Shown here: in pieces, positions 60,756 through 64,000 of the stretch
Numbering within the stretch: position 1 is the stretch's first letter
Layout: each line of letters starts with the position of its first letter
Assembly: GCF_008370325.1 (NCBI RefSeq)
Contig: NZ_VNIP01000011.1
Coordinates: 124,001-188,000, forward strand
Source: Martinezella tropici
GTDB taxonomy: Bacteria > Pseudomonadota > Alphaproteobacteria > Rhizobiales > Rhizobiaceae
Direction: 5' to 3'
DNA: 64,000 nucleotides
The notes under the pieces: model-generated
What the model was told of the DNA's origin: nothing
The model's input: only the letters and a program-made list of their open reading frames with translations
Database searches by the model: none
Program-made: the position numbers and the translations under genes

Positions 60756-60769
60756 GTAGCGACGAAACA

Positions 60770-60796
60770 GCCTCTCCCTGGTTTGTGGGGAGAGGC
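60770..60796. terminator. Hairpin between phytase-like gene and ppx
   Basis: GCCTCTCC (60770-60777) and GGAGAGGC (60789-60796) form an 8-bp stem between the convergent genes. It is followed only by TTCAAAA, so termination efficiency is uncertain. Confidence 0.55.
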
Positions 60797-60805
60797 TTCA
60801 AAACG

Positions 60806-62326
60806 CTATTCGAAGCAGAAGGCCAGACGGCGGTTCGTCAGCTTGCCGAGTTGCTGCAGGCGCCCGTCCAGCCTCTCGCCGGCAAAATCGTGATATTCTG
60901 CGGGAACGACGAATTCGAGATCCAAATCCGGATTTGTCGAGCGGCGAAACGACAGGTTGCGGACGATGCCGGGCATCGACGCCGAGAAGAGATAGACGAC
61001 GCGCAAGAGGCCGCCGAGCAGCTTGGCCCGCTCGAGGTAGAGCGGGGTGGCGATCGTCGCCAGCGGTTCTGTCTCCCCGTCGTCGTTCAATCCCTCGAAA
61101 CGATAGTAGTTGGCAAGCGCGATGAAGGCGCGGCCCGCATGGGTGATGCCGACGAAGGACGTATGGGCGATGATGTTCAGCGCCTGCAGGCCGCGATAAT
61201 CCGGATGCGCGCGCCAGCTGATGTCGGCAAGCAGACATGCGGCCTGGCGATAGCGGCTTTCCTCGTCGGTCTCGGTGATGCCGAAAAACGGCAGCATCCG
61301 CCCCGTCCACTCCGCCAGCTCGCGGGCATGTTCCGGCGAACGCGCACGCAGGATGGCAAGCTCGCCGGCTGCGGTGAGCAGCGGATCGCTGTTGCGCTCG
61401 GCCTCGGTCAACAGGGAATAGAGATAACCTTCGCGCACGCCTTGGGCGGAGAAGGAGATCACGGAGGGCTTCATCGCGGCCAGCACCTCGCGCATGGCAA
61501 CCGCGCCGAAGGGCAGCAGCGAACGGCGATGCTTGGAAACCGCCTGCAGTGCCGGGTCCTTCGAATCCTTCGATTCGACGATCTGATCGAGAAAGCGGAT
61601 CATTTCGTCGAGCGGTACTTCATAGCCCTGCATCATGTGCAGCGGATATTTGCGGATTTCCATGTGCAGCTTGGCTACGCTTCGCCATGTGCCGCCGACC
61701 GCATAGAAAGTGCGGCCCTCGCCCTTGCTCAATAGCTTGGCCGTCTTGACATGCTTGCGCGCGAAGCTGCGTGCCTTTTCGATCGAGCCGCCGGCATATT
61801 CGGATAGGCGCAGGCCACCGAGCGGCAGCGTGATGCCCTTGCCGATGTCCCGGTCCTTGATGTCGATCAGCTCCAGCGAGCCGCCGCCGAGATCGCCGGC
61901 GATCCCGTCCGGATGGAAGAAGCCGCTGACGATGCCGAGGGCGGAGAAGCGCGCCTCCTCCTCACCGGACAGCACACGCACCTTGCGCTGCAGGATGGCC
62001 TCAGCCTGATGGATGAAATGCGGGCCATTGCTGGCCTCGCGCGCAGCTGCCGTTGCGAGCACATAAATGGTGGACGCGCGCGCCTGATCGGAGAGCGCCT
62101 TGAAGCGATGCAGTGCGGCCAATGCCCGCGCCACGCTTTCCTCATCCATCTTGCCGGTCAGCGCTATACCCTTGCCGAGGCCGCATAGCACTTTCTCGTT
62201 GAAAAGGATGGTCGGAGACCGCGAATGGCCTTCATAGACGACAAGACGGACCGAGTTCGACCCGATATCGACAACGGAGACAGGGGCAATACCCGGAAGG
62301 CGCCCCTGGGCTTCAGATTCAACCAT
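60806..62326 (-). CDS. ppx: Exopolyphosphatase
   Basis: 506 residues of the Ppx/GppA family. The two phosphate-binding loops are VVDIGSNSVRLVVYEG (about residues 19-34) and GDLGGGSLELIDI (about 142). The C-terminal HD-type region contains RQAACLLADISWRAHPDYRGL. It removes phosphate from the ends of polyphosphate chains. The ATG at 62326 lies 11 bp after ppk, so the pair is co-transcribed, coupling synthesis and breakdown of polyphosphate. Confidence 0.93.
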   Translation of the reverse strand: MVESEAQGRLPGIAPVSVVDIGSNSVRLVVYEGHSRSPTILFNEKVLCGLGKGIALTGKMDEESVARALAALHRFKALSDQARASTIYVLATAAAREASNGPHFIHQAEAILQRKVRVLSGEEEARFSALGIVSGFFHPDGIAGDLGGGSLELIDIKDRDIGKGITLPLGGLRLSEYAGGSIEKARSFARKHVKTAKLLSKGEGRTFYAVGGTWRSVAKLHMEIRKYPLHMMQGYEVPLDEMIRFLDQIVESKDSKDPALQAVSKHRRSLLPFGAVAMREVLAAMKPSVISFSAQGVREGYLYSLLTEAERNSDPLLTAAGELAILRARSPEHARELAEWTGRMLPFFGITETDEESRYRQAACLLADISWRAHPDYRGLQALNIIAHTSFVGITHAGRAFIALANYYRFEGLNDDGETEPLATIATPLYLERAKLLGGLLRVVYLFSASMPGIVRNLSFRRSTNPDLDLEFVVPAEYHDFAGERLDGRLQQLGKLTNRRLAFCFE

Positions 62327-62337
62327 GAAGGTCCATT

Positions 62338-64000
62338 TTATTTGTTGCGGCCCGACAGCAGTCCAGCGATGAGTTTCGGTGCACTGGATTTCAAGGCTTC
62401 ACCACGACCCGACAGGCTGGGGTTGGTCATGAAATACTGCTGCGCATTAAATGGCTCTTTTCCCTGGCGCACTTCCATGCGCCGTGAAGTCCCGTCCGGC
62501 AATATCTCGTAGCTTTGCTGATTGTCAATGATATTGCCCAGCATGATCTGTGAAAGCACCTGCTCATGCACGGTCTTGTTGGTCAGCGGCACGAGGGTTT
62601 CAACGCGGCGATCGAGGTTTCTCGGCATCATGTCGGCAGAGCCGATATAGACCAGCGCCTTGTCCGATGGCAGGCCCTGACCGTTGCCGAAGCAGAAGAT
62701 GCGGCTGTGCTCGAGGAAGCGGCCGATGATCGACTTGACGCGGATATTTTCCGATAGACCCGGCACCTGCGGACGCAGGCAGCAAATGCCGCGCACCACC
62801 AGATCGATCTCGACGCCAGCATTGCTGGCGCGATAGAGCGCGTCGATGATGTCGGGATCGACAAGCGAGTTCATCTTCATCCAGATCGCGGCCGGATGGC
62901 CGTTCCTGGCGTGCTCGATCTCGCCCTCGATATGCTGCAGGATGCGCTGCCGCAGTGTATAGGGCGAGACCGCGATCTTCATGTCGTGCTCCGGCTCGCC
63001 GTAGCCGGTGATGAAGTTGAAGATATTCGCCATGTCGTGGGCGATCTTCGGATCGCAGGTGAAGTAGGACAGGTCGGTGTAGATCTTGGCGGTGACCGGA
63101 TGGTAGTTGCCGGTGCCGAGGTGGCAATAGGTGCGCAGCTTGCCGTCCTCGCGACGCACGACCATCGACATCTTCGAATGGGTCTTGAGTTCGATGAAGC
63201 CGAAGACGACCTGCACGCCGGCGCGCTCCAGATCGCGCGCCCAGCGGATGTTTGCCTCTTCATCGAACCGGGCCTTCAGTTCCACCAGGGCCGTAACCGA
63301 CTTGCCGAGATCGGCCGCATCGATCAGCGCGCGGACGATCGGGCTGTCGTTCGAGGTACGGTAGAGCGTCTGCTTTATCGCCAGAACGTCAGGATCGCGC
63401 GCAGCCTGGAGAAGGAACTGGACCACCACGTCGAAGGACTCGTAGGGGTGGTGGACGACCATGTCCTTTTCTCGGATCGCGGCGAAACAATCGCCGGCAT
63501 GTTCGCGGACGCGCTCAGGAAATCGGGCATTATAGGGCTCGAAGCGAAGATCGTCCCGCGGAGCCTTGCAGATTTCCGACAGCGTGTTGAGCGCAAGCAG
63601 GCCGGGCAGAACCGCGATGCGGTTTCCCGGTACGTTGAGCGATTCCACCACGAACTGGCGAAGCTCGAGCGGCATTTCGGAATCGGTCTCGATGCGGATC
63701 ACGGAACCGCGGCGGCGGCGCTTCAGCGCGGTTTCGAAGAAGCGCACCAGATCTTCGGCTTCTTCCTCGACTTCGATATCGCTGTCTCGAATGATGCGGA
63801 ACGTACCCGAGCCCTGCACCTCATATCCGGGATAGAGCCGGTGGATGAAGATGTTCACCACATCTTCAAGCGTGATGTAGCGGATGACGTTGCTTGCATC
63901 CGGCAGGCGCACGAAGCGATCGAGCGCCGGCGGCAGGCGCAGCAGCGCCGTCATGGGTTCGCGGCCGTTCATGCTCTTCAGCTGCAGCGCGATCGAGAAA
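62338..64000 (-). CDS. ppk: Polyphosphate kinase (5' part outside window)
   Basis: About 554 codons are in the window and the reading frame continues to the right edge, so the start is beyond 64000 (the family is roughly 700 residues). The catalytic histidine region is TYCHLGTGNYHPVTAKIYTD, and VHHPYESFDVVVQFLLQAARDPDVLAIKQTLYRTS is the family signature. The conserved block ending SMNGREPMTALLRLPPALDRF is near the edge. It makes polyphosphate from ATP. ppx follows on the same strand. Confidence 0.96.
   Translation of the reverse strand, partial: FSIALQLKSMNGREPMTALLRLPPALDRFVRLPDASNVIRYITLEDVVNIFIHRLYPGYEVQGSGTFRIIRDSDIEVEEEAEDLVRFFETALKRRRRGSVIRIETDSEMPLELRQFVVESLNVPGNRIAVLPGLLALNTLSEICKAPRDDLRFEPYNARFPERVREHAGDCFAAIREKDMVVHHPYESFDVVVQFLLQAARDPDVLAIKQTLYRTSNDSPIVRALIDAADLGKSVTALVELKARFDEEANIRWARDLERAGVQVVFGFIELKTHSKMSMVVRREDGKLRTYCHLGTGNYHPVTAKIYTDLSYFTCDPKIAHDMANIFNFITGYGEPEHDMKIAVSPYTLRQRILQHIEGEIEHARNGHPAAIWMKMNSLVDPDIIDALYRASNAGVEIDLVVRGICCLRPQVPGLSENIRVKSIIGRFLEHSRIFCFGNGQGLPSDKALVYIGSADMMPRNLDRRVETLVPLTNKTVHEQVLSQIMLGNIIDNQQSYEILPDGTSRRMEVRQGKEPFNAQQYFMTNPSLSGRGEALKSSAPKLIAGLLSGRNK

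Overview
The window is a chromosomal segment of an alphaproteobacterium of the order Hyphomicrobiales (Rhizobiales), most likely Rhizobium sensu lato. The evidence is high GC with rhizobial codon use, an Omp2b/RopA-type porin, a BA14K-family protein, an LdtR-type MarR regulator beside an L,D-transpeptidase, the ihfA/merR/fabH/plsX/DUF177 gene order, the glyA-nrdR-ribD-ribE group, and intergenic palindromic repeats of the kind scattered through rhizobial genomes. Most of the window is conserved housekeeping chromosome; I see no prophage, transposase, integrase or CRISPR array.

Layout: 1-743 is AT-rich without a convincing gene. 744-5604 holds a DMT transporter, rplM-rpsI with a consensus-like promoter and a terminator, two small proteins, an agmatinase and argC. 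6031-8790 holds a DUF2778 (L,D-transpeptidase-fold) envelope protein, ctaA and a DUF2842 membrane protein. 8926-18478 is an exopolysaccharide locus: FemAB/GNAT-like acyltransferase, Wzz/Wzc-like co-polymerase with a degenerate Walker A (minus strand), then on the plus strand an OPX lipoprotein, a GT4, an undecaprenyl-phosphate sugar phosphotransferase, a Wzy/WaaL-like polymerase and a second GT4. The content resembles the unipolar-polysaccharide (upp) or glucomannan (gms) loci of Agrobacterium and Rhizobium (inference).

18543-25034 is a patchy region of small secreted proteins and lipoproteins, a PHB-depolymerase-like esterase, tRNA-Pro(GGG), a degenerate nuclease-fold protein and the porin. 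25035-29521 (minus) is the lipid-synthesis block merR, ihfA, fabH, plsX, DUF177 and a cytochrome bc1 assembly chaperone, with bamE divergent. Then come hppA, nusB and ribH, a plus-strand island (cupin, two acetyltransferases), and ribE, ribD, nrdR and glyA, followed by the L,D-transpeptidase and its probable regulator ldtR.

42536-46604 holds hemB, an RDD protein, bpt, a DMT transporter and an AbrB-Doc toxin-antitoxin pair with its own promoter and operator-like palindrome. The end carries parC, an unrecognised periplasmic protein, a TetR regulator with a coupled small membrane protein and a divergent serine hydrolase, aspS, a multicopper oxidase, rnd, a membrane adenylate/guanylate cyclase, a phytase-like protein, ppx, and a ppk that runs off the right edge.

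The most interesting non-coding signals are: (i) a 247-bp nested inverted-repeat structure at 54761-55007 with several alternating GCAATTTC/GAAATTGC hairpins; (ii) a dispersed ~105-bp palindromic repeat with covarying arms whose terminus supplies the stop codon of three neighbouring genes; and (iii) a terminator-like hairpin placed immediately after the rplM promoter.
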